This document shows positions 1 to 8,107 of a stretch of DNA of 64,000 nucleotides, one piece after another. This stretch comes from Exercitatus varius (GTDB lineage: Bacteria; Pseudomonadota; Gammaproteobacteria; Enterobacterales; Pasteurellaceae). The DNA is taken from NCBI RefSeq assembly GCF_029577735.1, contig NZ_JARQTO010000016.1, positions 1 through 64,000 on the forward strand, in the 5' to 3' direction. A program made the translations under genes and the position numbers. Numbering within the stretch: position 1 is the first letter of the stretch; every line of letters begins with the position of its first letter. The notes under the pieces are model-generated. The model had not been told where the DNA came from and ran no database searches. It saw only the letters and a program-made list of their open reading frames with translations.

Positions 1-19
1 TGGGTAAAAACTTTGCAAA

Positions 20-112
20 TTTTATGCGTAATCGCCGGTGCGATTACTTATGGCTCCGCCACCGTTGGAAAAGCCAACGTTCAAAAAGCGTTGCTTTTTG
101 TGACCGCACTTT
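20..112 (+). repeat. Three-hairpin intergenic repeat ending in an uptake signal (copy A)
   Basis: This 93-base unit lies just past the end of znuB. It holds three successive inverted repeats: one around GTAATCGCC/GCGATTAC, one in CGTTGG-AAAA-CCAACG, and one in CAAAAAGC-GTT-GCTTTTTG. It ends in the uptake signal ACCGCACTT. An almost identical copy, differing at about four positions, sits in inverted orientation at 56645-56737. A truncated copy is at 55282-55316 and a diverged one near 10650-10766. It may also terminate znuB or whatever lies to the left. Confidence 0.75.
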
Positions 113-137
113 TGTCCGAAATTTCGGTGAAACAGAG

Positions 138-923
138 CTAAAAAGATTCTTTTTTGATTAACGATAACAAGAATAAACAGGCGGAACAGATCACCACCGA
201 CGGGCCGGCGGCGGTATTGTAGAACGCGGACAGCATTAAGCCCATGGAAACCGCGATCATGCTGACGAAAACGGCGATAACCGCCATCATTTCCGGCGTG
301 CGGGCGAAACGTCTTGCGGTGGCGGCGGGAATGATTAACAGCGAAGTAATGATTAATGCGCCGACGAATTTCATGCTGAGCGCAATGGTTAAGGCGGTGA
401 GAATCATGAGAATAAAGCGCATACGGCGAATGTTAATGCCTTCCACTTGCGCCAGTTCGGGGCTGACCGTGGTGGAAATCAGCGGTTTCCACAGATAAAT
501 CAGCACGCTTAACACCAAAATGACGCCGATGGAAATCATCCGCAGATCTTCAAAGGTAACGGCGAGCAGATCGCCGAATAAATATCCCATTAAATCCACG
601 CGCACGTTTTGCAGCAGACCGACGGTCACCACGCCGAGGGAAAGACAGCTGTGAGCAATAATGCCGAGAATGGTGTCCACAGAATATTGCGTATTGCTTT
701 CCAGCCAAACCATGACGACGGCGAGTATGACCGTAAGAATTAAAATGCTGAGGTAGGGATCAATATTCAGAAAAATCCCCAACGCTACGCCAAGTAACGC
801 GGAGTGGGCGAGGGTATCGCCGAAGTACGCCATTTTACGCCACACCACAAAAGCGCCGAGGGGCGCGGTGATGAAGGAAAGTAAAATTCCGGTTAACCAG
901 GCGGGAAGTAAAATTTCTAACAT
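138..923 (-). CDS. znuB: Zinc ABC transporter membrane subunit ZnuB
   Basis: Inner-membrane permease of the high-affinity zinc importer ZnuABC. It passes zinc delivered by periplasmic ZnuA into the cytoplasm, driven by ZnuC. The 261 residues equal the usual family length. The protein is hydrophobic throughout, with about seven or eight membrane segments, and has the ABC-3 family start (WLTGILLSFITAPLGAFVVW) and the conserved GDTLAHSALLGVALG stretch near residue 35. It begins 12 bases after the end of znuC and the two should be co-transcribed. ZnuA is encoded far away at 43.7 kb, as in H. influenzae. Confidence 0.95.
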   Translation of the reverse strand: MLEILLPAWLTGILLSFITAPLGAFVVWRKMAYFGDTLAHSALLGVALGIFLNIDPYLSILILTVILAVVMVWLESNTQYSVDTILGIIAHSCLSLGVVTVGLLQNVRVDLMGYLFGDLLAVTFEDLRMISIGVILVLSVLIYLWKPLISTTVSPELAQVEGINIRRMRFILMILTALTIALSMKFVGALIITSLLIIPAATARRFARTPEMMAVIAVFVSMIAVSMGLMLSAFYNTAAGPSVVICSACLFLLSLIKKESF

Positions 924-935
924 AATGATTCTCGG

Positions 936-1730
936 TTATTTTTTGGCGGTCATATGTTGCGTACAAGGTTGATTGCTTAAACAACAAACGTCGCCGTGCA
1001 TATTGTGGCGGTGATTGTGGCGATGCGTGTAAAACGCCACGTTTTGGGAAAACTGATCGCCGAAATGCTGGATGAACGTGGGATCGTTCGATACCGTTTC
1101 GGGCGTGCCCGCGCAGCAAATATGACGGTTGATACAGACAACCTCGTTAGTGTCCGCCATCACAATGTGCAGATCGTGAGAAACCATGAGCACTGCGCAA
1201 TTTAAGGTTTCTCTGGTTTGGTGGATGAGCTGATAAAGTTCCGCCTGTCCGTTAATATCCACGCCTTGAGTCGGTTCGTCCAATACCAGCAGATTCGGTT
1301 TGTTCAGCATGGCGCGCGCCAACAACACCCGCTGCATTTCTCCGCCCGAAAGTTTTTGCATGGCGCTTTGCGCCAAATGCGATATGGATAATCGCTCCAG
1401 AGCGGTTTGAATATCCGAGGCGCGGATGTTTTTTTTCAGCGATAAAAATTTCCGCACGGTTATCGGCAGGCTGTGATCGAGGTGAATTTTCTGCGGTACG
1501 TAACCGATACGCAGATTTTTGTTGTATTTGACGGTGCCGGTTGTGGGCGGCAGTAGCTTCAGCAACACCTTTAATAAAGTGGATTTGCCCGCACCGTTCG
1601 GACCGACGATAGTAATCACCGTATTAGGAAAAATTTGTAAATTGATATTTTGTAAAGCGATCTTTTGTCCAAAAACGACACTGATGTTATCCAGTTCAAC
1701 CAAAGGAACCCGAATGGTGTTGATTTTCAT
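936..1730 (-). CDS. znuC: Zinc ABC transporter ATP-binding protein ZnuC
   Basis: ATPase of the ZnuABC zinc importer. Counting from the ATG at 1730 (264 residues), the Walker A motif GPNGAGKST lies at 43-51, the LSGGE signature at 127-131, Walker B LLVLDEP at 147-153 and the switch histidine in VSHD. The C-terminal tail is rich in His and Cys (THRHNHRHNMHGDVCC region), which fits a metal-sensing or metal-buffering tail; that role is inference. The reading frame extends four codons upstream to a TTG, but the ATG matches family starts better. It is divergent from mepM, and the intergenic region of about 115 bases shows no clear Zur operator. Confidence 0.95.
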   Translation of the reverse strand: MKINTIRVPLVELDNISVVFGQKIALQNINLQIFPNTVITIVGPNGAGKSTLLKVLLKLLPPTTGTVKYNKNLRIGYVPQKIHLDHSLPITVRKFLSLKKNIRASDIQTALERLSISHLAQSAMQKLSGGEMQRVLLARAMLNKPNLLVLDEPTQGVDINGQAELYQLIHQTRETLNCAVLMVSHDLHIVMADTNEVVCINRHICCAGTPETVSNDPTFIQHFGDQFSQNVAFYTHRHNHRHNMHGDVCCLSNQPCTQHMTAKK

Positions 1731-1846
1731 AGCCTGACCCAATTACAAATGAAAGCGTGTAAGAATAGCGCATTTCTTGAAAGATGAAAAGTTTTGCCGG
1801 TTTTGACGAATGCTAATTATTTGTCCGTTTAAATAGAAGGGGATTC

Positions 1847-3367
1847 ATGTATAATGAATCTTTCCGTTTTTTCAGTGTCTCAAGACGCACAAATTCAGTT
1901 AGTTTTTTTAGGATAATCAACCCGGTGACTCAGCACGTCAAATTAGCCAGAGACAGACGCAGAAGAAAATCACGTATTAAAGCGTTGATTTTCTTCTGTG
2001 CAATTGTGTGTATTGTGGCGGGCGGCATTCTGAGTCTGAAAGATACGGTGGAACACAAGCCGGAACAAATGCCGGAAGAAACCGTCTATCAAACCTTACA
2101 AAATGAACCGGAAAATAATAAAGACGGCGAAACCGCAGCGGGTAAAGAAGATATCGACGCCACCTCTTATGACGACGAATTATCCGATAAAGACGATGAA
2201 GTGGACGAGATAAAAATCAATCCCAACGATTTTGATTTGAGCGAACCTTTACCGGCGGAAGCTCAAAGTGCTATCGACGGCTTACTGGATGCCGTCGATC
2301 AGGCGAAACGTATTACCGATCAATTCAACCACAGTGTGGTGCGCGGCGACACGTTGAAAGACGTGTTGGAATTATCCGGTTTGGAAGACGATACCAGTAA
2401 AAAATTAATCGCCAGTTATCCGGAATTAAAAAATCTGAAGCCGGGTCAGCAATTGTATTGGATTCTGGATAACGAAAATGATCTGGAATATATGAACTGG
2501 TTGGTTTCCGAGAAAGAAGAACGGGTGTATGAGCGTAAAGAAGACGGCAAATTCGTTCGTCAGATTATTGAAAAGAAAAGTATCTGGAAAAAAGAAGTGC
2601 TGCGCGGAAGCGTGTCGACTTCTTTCCGTGCAAGTTTACGAAGCCAGGGTTTGGACGGACGCCAAATCAATCAGTTGATTACCGCATTACAATGGCAGTT
2701 CAGCATGAATAAGCTGAAAAAAGGCGATGATTTTGCCATTTTGATTTCCCGCGAATATTTGGAAAATAAACTAACCGGACAAGGTAATGTGGAAGCGATT
2801 CACATTAAAAGCCAAGGGAAAAGCTATTATGCGATTCAGGCGGAAAACGGCCGTTATTACAGCCGGCAGGGCGAAACGTTGGGGAAAGGATTCTCCCGTT
2901 ATCCGATTCAGCGTCAGGCTCGGGTGTCTTCGCCGTTTAACCCGAAACGCCGTCATCCGGTGACAAAACGCATTCGGCCGCATAAAGGCGTGGATTTCGC
3001 GTTGCCGACCGGTACGCCGGTAATTGCGCCGGCAGACGCCATCGTCGAAAAAGTGGCTTATCAGGCGGGCGGCGCCGGTCGCTATATCATCTTGCGTCAT
3101 GGACGCGAATATCAAACTGTCTATATGCATTTAAGCCGACCGCTTGTGCGCGCAGGACAGTCCGTTAAACGGGGCGAACGGATCGCTTTATCCGGCAACA
3201 CCGGGATTTCTACCGGCGCCCATTTACATTATGAGTTCCACATTAACGGACGTCCGGTGAACCCGTTGACCGTGAAATTACCGGGCGGCAACAGCGGCAT
3301 GCAGGATTCGGAACGCCGGGTTTTCCTGGCGCGCGCCAAATCCGTGGAACGCCAGCTTAAATTCTAA
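1847..3367 (+). CDS. mepM: Murein DD-endopeptidase MepM (M23 metallopeptidase)
   Basis: Cleaves peptide cross-links in peptidoglycan to make room for new material during growth. After a short basic N-terminus there is one membrane anchor (about residues 46-64), an acidic linker, an OapA/LysM-like region (about 160-210), and a C-terminal M23 domain with the zinc-ligand motifs HKGVD (H379, D383) and HLH (H459, H461). The ATG at 1847 has a strong AAGGGG ribosome site. A GTG at 1925, 26 codons in, has AGGA upstream and would give a length closer to homologs, so the start is uncertain. The position next to znuC matches H. influenzae HI0409. Confidence 0.9.
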   Translation: MYNESFRFFSVSRRTNSVSFFRIINPVTQHVKLARDRRRRKSRIKALIFFCAIVCIVAGGILSLKDTVEHKPEQMPEETVYQTLQNEPENNKDGETAAGKEDIDATSYDDELSDKDDEVDEIKINPNDFDLSEPLPAEAQSAIDGLLDAVDQAKRITDQFNHSVVRGDTLKDVLELSGLEDDTSKKLIASYPELKNLKPGQQLYWILDNENDLEYMNWLVSEKEERVYERKEDGKFVRQIIEKKSIWKKEVLRGSVSTSFRASLRSQGLDGRQINQLITALQWQFSMNKLKKGDDFAILISREYLENKLTGQGNVEAIHIKSQGKSYYAIQAENGRYYSRQGETLGKGFSRYPIQRQARVSSPFNPKRRHPVTKRIRPHKGVDFALPTGTPVIAPADAIVEKVAYQAGGAGRYIILRHGREYQTVYMHLSRPLVRAGQSVKRGERIALSGNTGISTGAHLHYEFHINGRPVNPLTVKLPGGNSGMQDSERRVFLARAKSVERQLKF

Positions 3368-3390
3368 GTGTGTAGCTTCGGGTTCAGAAC

Positions 3391-3435
3391 AAAGTGCGGG
3401 CAAAAAAATGATCGTTTTTTTGCCCGCACTTTTTG
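3391..3435 (+). terminator. Terminator of mepM built from inverted uptake-like signals
   Basis: AAAGTGCGGGCAAAAAA and TTTTTTGCCCGCACTTT form a long stem around a short ATGATCG loop, followed by a T tract. Both arms are a one-base variant (GGG for GGT) of the uptake signal. Confidence 0.8.
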
Positions 3436-3472
3436 CACTTCACATCATGATTCCAACATGCTAACATGAATA

Positions 3473-3487
3473 TAAGAATTATTCGTA
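3473..3487 (+). promoter_or_regulatory. Fur-like operator upstream of siderophore importer
   Basis: TAAGAAT-T-ATTCGTA is an imperfect 7-1-7 palindrome matching about 10 of 14 positions of the Fur consensus TGATAAT-n-ATTATCA. It ends 10 bases before the first permease ATG. A very similar box precedes znuA at 43683. Iron repression of the operon is inferred from this box and from the gene functions. Confidence 0.55.
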
Positions 3488-3497
3488 TTTTGAATTC

Positions 3498-4451
3498 ATG
3501 TTAAAGCGTCGCTATCTTTTTTGTCTCCTCGTTTTATTTTCTCTCTTATCTTTATTTATCGGCGTGAGCACGGTAAATCTTGAGGGATTATTGTGCTTAG
3601 ATACCGAACAATGGTCGATTTTTCTGATTAGCCGTCTGCCGCGTTTGGTGAGTATTTTAATCGCAGGCTCGGCATTAAGCATTTGCGGGCTTGTTATGCA
3701 ACAACTGAGCCGTAACCGGTTTGTTTCGCCGACGACGGCGGGCACGATGGATTCGGCGCGTTTGGGGATTTTAATCGCGATATTGCTGTTTCCTTCGGCG
3801 TCGATGCTGTTGAAAACCGCGATTGCCGTGGCGGTTTCTTTTTTAGGTACGTTGTTATTTATGACGATTTTGGCCCATCTGAAATTCAAAGACGCCATTT
3901 TTGTGCCGTTAGTGGGGATTATGTTCGGCAACATTATCAGCTCGATAGCGGCATTTATCGCCTATAAAGAGGATTTGCTGCAAAACCTGTCGGGTTGGCT
4001 GCAAGGGGATTTTTCGTTGGTGATGGCGGGGCGTTACGAGCTGTTGTATTTCAGTATTCCCGCTTTACTGGCGGCGTATTTATTTGCCAATCGGTTTTCT
4101 ATCGTAGGAATGGGACAGGATTTTGCCACGAATCTGGGCCTGAATTACAAACAAGTGATGTATTTAGGCCTGGCGATTGTGGCGACGGTGTCTTCCGTCG
4201 TTATTATTTCCGTGGGCGTGATCCCGTTTTTAGGGCTGATTATTCCCAATATGGTGACGCTTTATCTGGGCGATAATCTGAAAAAAGTTTTGTCTCATAC
4301 CGCGTTACTGGGCGCCGTATTCGTCCTGATATGCGATATTTTCGGACGTTTGATCATTTTCCCTTATGAAATTGCCATTAATACCGTGGTGGGCGTTATG
4401 GGCAGCGGGATTTTTTTGCTTCTTTTATTCAAGCGGTATCGGCATGGTTAA
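3498..4451 (+). CDS. Iron-siderophore ABC transporter permease (FecCD family), subunit 1
   Basis: Inner-membrane half-permease for ferric siderophores. The 317 residues form about nine hydrophobic segments. FecCD hallmarks are visible: SRLPRLVSILIAGSALSICG near residue 43, the polar stretch QQLSRNRFVSPTTAG, and a C-terminal GLIIPNMVTLYLGDN loop that contacts the ATPase. It resembles the FatD/CeuB/YclN branch more than FepD. It opens a tight four-gene operon (permease, permease, ATPase, binding protein) behind a Fur-like box. The exact siderophore cannot be read from sequence; a catecholate or its breakdown products would be typical for this branch. Confidence 0.88.
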   Translation: MLKRRYLFCLLVLFSLLSLFIGVSTVNLEGLLCLDTEQWSIFLISRLPRLVSILIAGSALSICGLVMQQLSRNRFVSPTTAGTMDSARLGILIAILLFPSASMLLKTAIAVAVSFLGTLLFMTILAHLKFKDAIFVPLVGIMFGNIISSIAAFIAYKEDLLQNLSGWLQGDFSLVMAGRYELLYFSIPALLAAYLFANRFSIVGMGQDFATNLGLNYKQVMYLGLAIVATVSSVVIISVGVIPFLGLIIPNMVTLYLGDNLKKVLSHTALLGAVFVLICDIFGRLIIFPYEIAINTVVGVMGSGIFLLLLFKRYRHG

Positions 4452-5409
4452 TTTGATGAGATCAAAGTGCGGTCAAAAATTGATGAGTTTAGGCATTTTA
4501 ACCTTAATTGCCGTCGGTCTGTATTTGTTTTACCACTTACCGAATCGCTGGGAATACGCGCTGTATCACCGCAGTTTAAGCTTGCTGGCGATTGTTATTA
4601 CCGGCGTTGCAATCGCTTTAGCGACCATGATTTTCCAAACCGTGGTGAATAATCGGATACTGACGCCGAGCATTCTGGGATTGGACAGTTTGTTTTTGTT
4701 GATTCAGACCGTAATTATCTTTTTATTCGGTTCCGCTACCCTAATGTCGGTGAATCCGCTTGTGCTGTTTCTGGTGTCTACCGCGAGCATGGTATTGTTT
4801 GCCGTGGCGTTGTATCACTTTCTGTTCAACAAGGAACGGCAGAATATTTTCTTTTTGTTATTGGTGGGAATTATTTTCGGCACGCTGTTCCAAAGCCTGA
4901 CGACATTTATGGAAGTGTTGATTGATCCGAACGAATTTCAAATTGCGCAGGATATCGGTTTCGCCAGTTTTAACCGCATTAATATTCATATTTTATGGCT
5001 GGCGGCGGCAGTGCTGCTGGCCGGCATTTTGATTACGCTGCGCTATTTACGTTATTTCGATGTTTTGTGCTTAGGGCGGGATGCCGCAATTAACCTTGGC
5101 GTGCCTTATCAACGTTTAACCAAGCGACTGCTGATTTTGGTCGCCGTATTGGTGTCGGTTTCTACCGCATTGGTCGGGCCGTTGACATTTCTAGGCTTAT
5201 TAGTGATGAATCTCACCTTCGAATTTATGCCGACCCATAAACACAAAATACTGATTCCGGCGGCAATGCTGATTTCCGTTATTACGTTACTCGTCGGGCA
5301 GGTGCTGGTCTCGCAGGTGTTCACTTTTAATACGACCTTAAGCATTATTATTAATTTCGTCGGCGGCGTATATTTTATTTATTTACTGTTAAGAACGAGC
5401 AGAACATGA
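4444..5409 (+). CDS. Iron-siderophore ABC transporter permease (FecCD family), subunit 2
   Basis: Second permease half, 321 residues from the ATG at 4444, which overlaps the stop of the first permease by 8 bases; this implies translational coupling. The frame stays open upstream to 4366, but that part lies inside the first permease and is not expected to be used. An alternative ATG is at 4456. The protein has about nine membrane segments, a family-typical segment RILTPSILGLDSLF near residue 70, and GPLTFLGLLVMNLTFEFMPTHKH near the C-terminus as the ATPase-coupling region (FatC/CeuC/YclO type). An uptake signal is embedded in codons near the start. Confidence 0.87.
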   Translation: MVNLMRSKCGQKLMSLGILTLIAVGLYLFYHLPNRWEYALYHRSLSLLAIVITGVAIALATMIFQTVVNNRILTPSILGLDSLFLLIQTVIIFLFGSATLMSVNPLVLFLVSTASMVLFAVALYHFLFNKERQNIFFLLLVGIIFGTLFQSLTTFMEVLIDPNEFQIAQDIGFASFNRINIHILWLAAAVLLAGILITLRYLRYFDVLCLGRDAAINLGVPYQRLTKRLLILVAVLVSVSTALVGPLTFLGLLVMNLTFEFMPTHKHKILIPAAMLISVITLLVGQVLVSQVFTFNTTLSIIINFVGGVYFIYLLLRTSRT

Positions 5410-6176
5410 CAATAGAGATTCGAGATATTTACAAGCGGTACGGCAATAAAGTGGTGGTGGATAACGTGTCCGTCACCATTCCGCAAGGCAAAATCACCTC
5501 GTTTATCGGCCCCAACGGAGCGGGGAAAAGCACCGTATTATCCGTTATGAGCCGCCTGATTTCTCCCGAATCCGGCGATGTGTTGTTGAACGGTCGATCC
5601 TTAATGGCGCAAAAGAGCGCTGATATTGCCAAACAATTATCTATTTTGAAGCAATCGAATCACATCAGTTTGCGTTTAACGGTGGAAGATTTGGTGGCGT
5701 TCGGCCGTTTTCCTTATTCCAAAGGAAATCTCACAAAAATCGACCGCACTTTTATTGATAACGCTATCGGTTACATGAATTTAGAAGAATTTCGTGATCA
5801 GTATATTGACAATTTAAGCGGCGGCCAGCGCCAACGCGCTTATATTGCCATGACGCTGGCGCAGGATACGGATTATATTTTGCTGGACGAACCCTTAAAT
5901 AATCTGGATATGAAACATTCCGTGCAGATTATGCAAGTGTTGCGCAAGCTGGTATCGGAGCTGGGCAAAACCGTGGTGATTGTGATTCACGACATTAATT
6001 TCGCCTCCTGTTATTCGGATTTCATTATCGCCATGAAAAACGGAAAGCTCGTGGAGCAGGGCGCGGTCGAAGATATTATGCAAAGCGACGTATTACAGAA
6101 AATTTACGATATGTTCATTCCGATTCAGGAAATAGACGGATATAAAATCGCCACTTATTTTAGACATTCCAATTAA
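5406..6176 (+). CDS. Iron-siderophore ABC transporter ATP-binding protein
   Basis: ATPase that powers the importer; cytoplasmic, 256 residues. Walker A GPNGAGKST is at 35-43, the signature LSGGQ at 137-141, Walker B YILLDEP follows, and the H-loop is VIHD. The start ATGA overlaps the preceding stop by 4 bases. It resembles FatE/CeuD/YclP. An uptake signal is translated as DRT in the middle of the gene. The order permease-permease-ATPase-binding protein supports one transport system. Confidence 0.9.
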   Translation: MTIEIRDIYKRYGNKVVVDNVSVTIPQGKITSFIGPNGAGKSTVLSVMSRLISPESGDVLLNGRSLMAQKSADIAKQLSILKQSNHISLRLTVEDLVAFGRFPYSKGNLTKIDRTFIDNAIGYMNLEEFRDQYIDNLSGGQRQRAYIAMTLAQDTDYILLDEPLNNLDMKHSVQIMQVLRKLVSELGKTVVIVIHDINFASCYSDFIIAMKNGKLVEQGAVEDIMQSDVLQKIYDMFIPIQEIDGYKIATYFRHSN

Positions 6177-6194
6177 CGAAGAAAGGATAGAAAA

Positions 6195-7100
6195 ATGAAA
6201 AAAACATTATCAGTTTTAGCAGTCGGTTTGACCGCACTTTGGTCGGTCAATGTTCAGGCGGGTAACATAACGGTGGAAAATTATGCCGGGAAGCAAATCG
6301 TGCCGGATAATCCGCAGAAAGTTGTGGTGCTGGATTTGGGCGCGTTAGACAGTTTACGCGAACTGGGAGTGAAAGATCGGGTGGTCGGCGTGTCAAAAGG
6401 CAGCATGCCGGATTATCTGAGTGAATTTTCGGATGACAAATACGCCGATATGGGTTCCCTGGTCGAACCTTCTTTCGAAAATATTAATGAAGCGGAACCG
6501 GATTTAATTATCGCCTCGCCGCGCCAGCGTAAAGTGGTTGACCGATTGAAAGAAATCGCACCGGTGTTTTATATCGACAATAATTACACCGATTATTACG
6601 CGTCGTTCCAACAAAATATTCTGGCGTTAGGTAAAATTTTCAATCAGGAAAGCGCGGCAAAAGAAAAACTGGCGTTATTGGATAAACGTTTTTCGGCGTT
6701 GGAAACCTTAACCAAAAATAAAACGGCGTTAGTGACTTTAGTGAACGAAAGCAAAATCAGCGCTTTCGGCGATAAATCCCGTTATGCATTGGTTTATCAA
6801 AAATTCGGTTTTACGCCGATTGACACCAATTTGAGCGGCTCAACCCACGGCAACAGCGTCGGATTTGAGTATGTGGCGGAGAAAAATCCCGATTATTTAC
6901 TCGTGGTGGATCGCACCGCCGCCATCACGGATAAAGTTAACAATGCCCAAACCGTGCTGAATAACGAAATTATTAACAAAACCAAAGCGGCCCGGAATCA
7001 CCATATTGTGTATTTGAATGCCGCCAACTGGTATCTTGCTTTCGGCGGTTTGCAATCCATGAATACGATGATTGATGAAATTGCTCATGCCGTTAAGTAA
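6195..7100 (+). CDS. Periplasmic iron-siderophore binding protein
   Basis: Captures the ferric siderophore in the periplasm and hands it to the permease. Of 301 residues, 1-22 form a Sec signal peptide ending in VQA before GN. There is no lipobox cysteine, so the protein should be soluble, unlike CeuE-type lipoproteins. The mature part fits the TroA/FhuD-like class III fold (VVVLDLGALDSLRELGV, later EPSFENINEAEPDLIIASPRQ). It resembles FatB/CeuE/YclQ. A good ribosome site (GAAAGG) precedes the ATG. It closes the operon and is followed at once by a palindromic terminator. Confidence 0.88.
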   Translation: MKKTLSVLAVGLTALWSVNVQAGNITVENYAGKQIVPDNPQKVVVLDLGALDSLRELGVKDRVVGVSKGSMPDYLSEFSDDKYADMGSLVEPSFENINEAEPDLIIASPRQRKVVDRLKEIAPVFYIDNNYTDYYASFQQNILALGKIFNQESAAKEKLALLDKRFSALETLTKNKTALVTLVNESKISAFGDKSRYALVYQKFGFTPIDTNLSGSTHGNSVGFEYVAEKNPDYLLVVDRTAAITDKVNNAQTVLNNEIINKTKAARNHHIVYLNAANWYLAFGGLQSMNTMIDEIAHAVK

Positions 7101-7108
7101 TGGAAACG

Positions 7109-7140
7109 AAAAAGTGCGGTCAAATTTGACCGCACTTTTT
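7109..7140 (+). terminator. Terminator of siderophore operon, perfect uptake-signal palindrome
   Basis: AAAAAGTGCGGTCAAA is followed directly by its exact reverse complement, a 16-base perfect palindrome with T-rich flank. It contains two inverted uptake signals and can act in both directions, so it may also serve adk. Confidence 0.85.
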
Positions 7141-7148
7141 TTACTTTT

Positions 7149-7311
7149 CGGTATTATGTAGCGGTTGCACAAAAGTCAATTTTAGGAAAATTTATGTAGG
7201 GGCGGGGTTTATCCCCGCCCGTAAGCCCTGATATTTGAATGAGATTCGGGCGGGGATAAACCCCGCCCCTACGAAAACATTAAATGTTTGTGCAACTGCT
7301 ACATAATACCG
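7149..7311. mobile_element. MITE-like inverted-repeat element with 8-bp target duplication
   Basis: The element starts CGGTATTATGTAGC and ends GCTACATAATACCG. The terminal inverted repeats run 25 bases with one mismatch (7149-7173 and 7287-7311). Inside is a second long inverted repeat, about 26 bases per arm, built on GGGGCGGGGTTTATCCCCGC (7195-7221 and 7247-7272). It is flanked by a direct repeat TTACTTTT (7141-7148 and 7312-7319), as expected for a transposition target duplication. It has no coding capacity. It sits between the convergent ends of the siderophore operon and adk. Confidence 0.75.
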
Positions 7312-7325
7312 TTACTTTTCCCGAA

Positions 7326-7970
7326 TTACGCTAAAATTTTATCCAGTTCGCGGCTGACCGCTTCAACCGGTTGAGTGCCGTCTAAACGGAAGTACCGAGT
7401 GTTGCCCGCTTTGGCTTCAGCCTGGTAATAATCCACCAACGGTTGGGTGGTGGTGTGATAGACGTTCAAGCGATCTAACACGGTTTCCGGTTTGTCATCC
7501 GCGCGAATGATTAAGTCTTCGCCGGTGACGTCATCTTTTCCTTCCACTTTCGGCGGATTGTAAACCACGTGATACGAACGACCGGAAGCCGGATGCACGC
7601 GGCGGCCGCTCATACGTTCGACGATCACGTCATCCGGCACATCGAATTCCAATACGTAGTCAATGCCGATACCGGCGGCTTTTAAAGCGTCGGCTTGCGG
7701 AATCGTGCGAGGGAAACCATCTAATAAGAAACCTTTTTCGCAGTCCGGTTGTGCGACGCGATCCTGCACCAGGGCAATGATTAAATCATCGGGAACCAAC
7801 TGCCCCGCATCCATCAGCGTTTTGGCCTGTTTGCCCAATTCCGTGCCGGCTTTGATTGCCGCCCGCAGCATATCGCCCGTTGAAATTTGGGGAATAGCGA
7901 ATTTGTTCATGATGAATTGCGCTTGCGTACCTTTGCCCGCTCCTGGCGCACCTAAAAGAATGATTTTCAT
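7326..7970 (-). CDS. adk: Adenylate kinase
   Basis: Converts ATP + AMP to two ADP in the cytoplasm; essential for nucleotide balance. The 214 residues match the long bacterial form. The P-loop GAPGAGKGT is at 7-15, followed by the AMP site (STGDMLRAAIKAG), CEKGFLLDGFPRT, and a LID domain with GRRVHPASGRSYHVVYNPPK lacking the zinc cysteines, as in enterobacteria. The GAGG ribosome site lies seven bases before the ATG. Order adk-ampG-galE is shared with H. influenzae HI0349-HI0351. Confidence 0.97.
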   Translation of the reverse strand: MKIILLGAPGAGKGTQAQFIMNKFAIPQISTGDMLRAAIKAGTELGKQAKTLMDAGQLVPDDLIIALVQDRVAQPDCEKGFLLDGFPRTIPQADALKAAGIGIDYVLEFDVPDDVIVERMSGRRVHPASGRSYHVVYNPPKVEGKDDVTGEDLIIRADDKPETVLDRLNVYHTTTQPLVDYYQAEAKAGNTRYFRLDGTQPVEAVSRELDKILA

Positions 7971-8107
7971 ATTAACCTCATTGTTTCAAATTAACCCGCT
8001 TACCTTACCTTTGTTGTAGCCTAAACTCAAGCTTTGAAGGGAAATATTTGGGTTTTATCGACGGTTTTTTGTGTCAGGTCTAAAAAAACGGTGCGTTTGG
8101 TTTGTTG

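Noticed and set aside
835..1119. 94-residue frame spanning the znuB-znuC junction
   Set aside because: It overlaps both genes in another frame and has no recognizable feature.
4366..4443. Upstream extension of the second siderophore permease
   Set aside because: It lies inside the first permease; the ATG at 4444 gives the family-typical length and a standard overlap.
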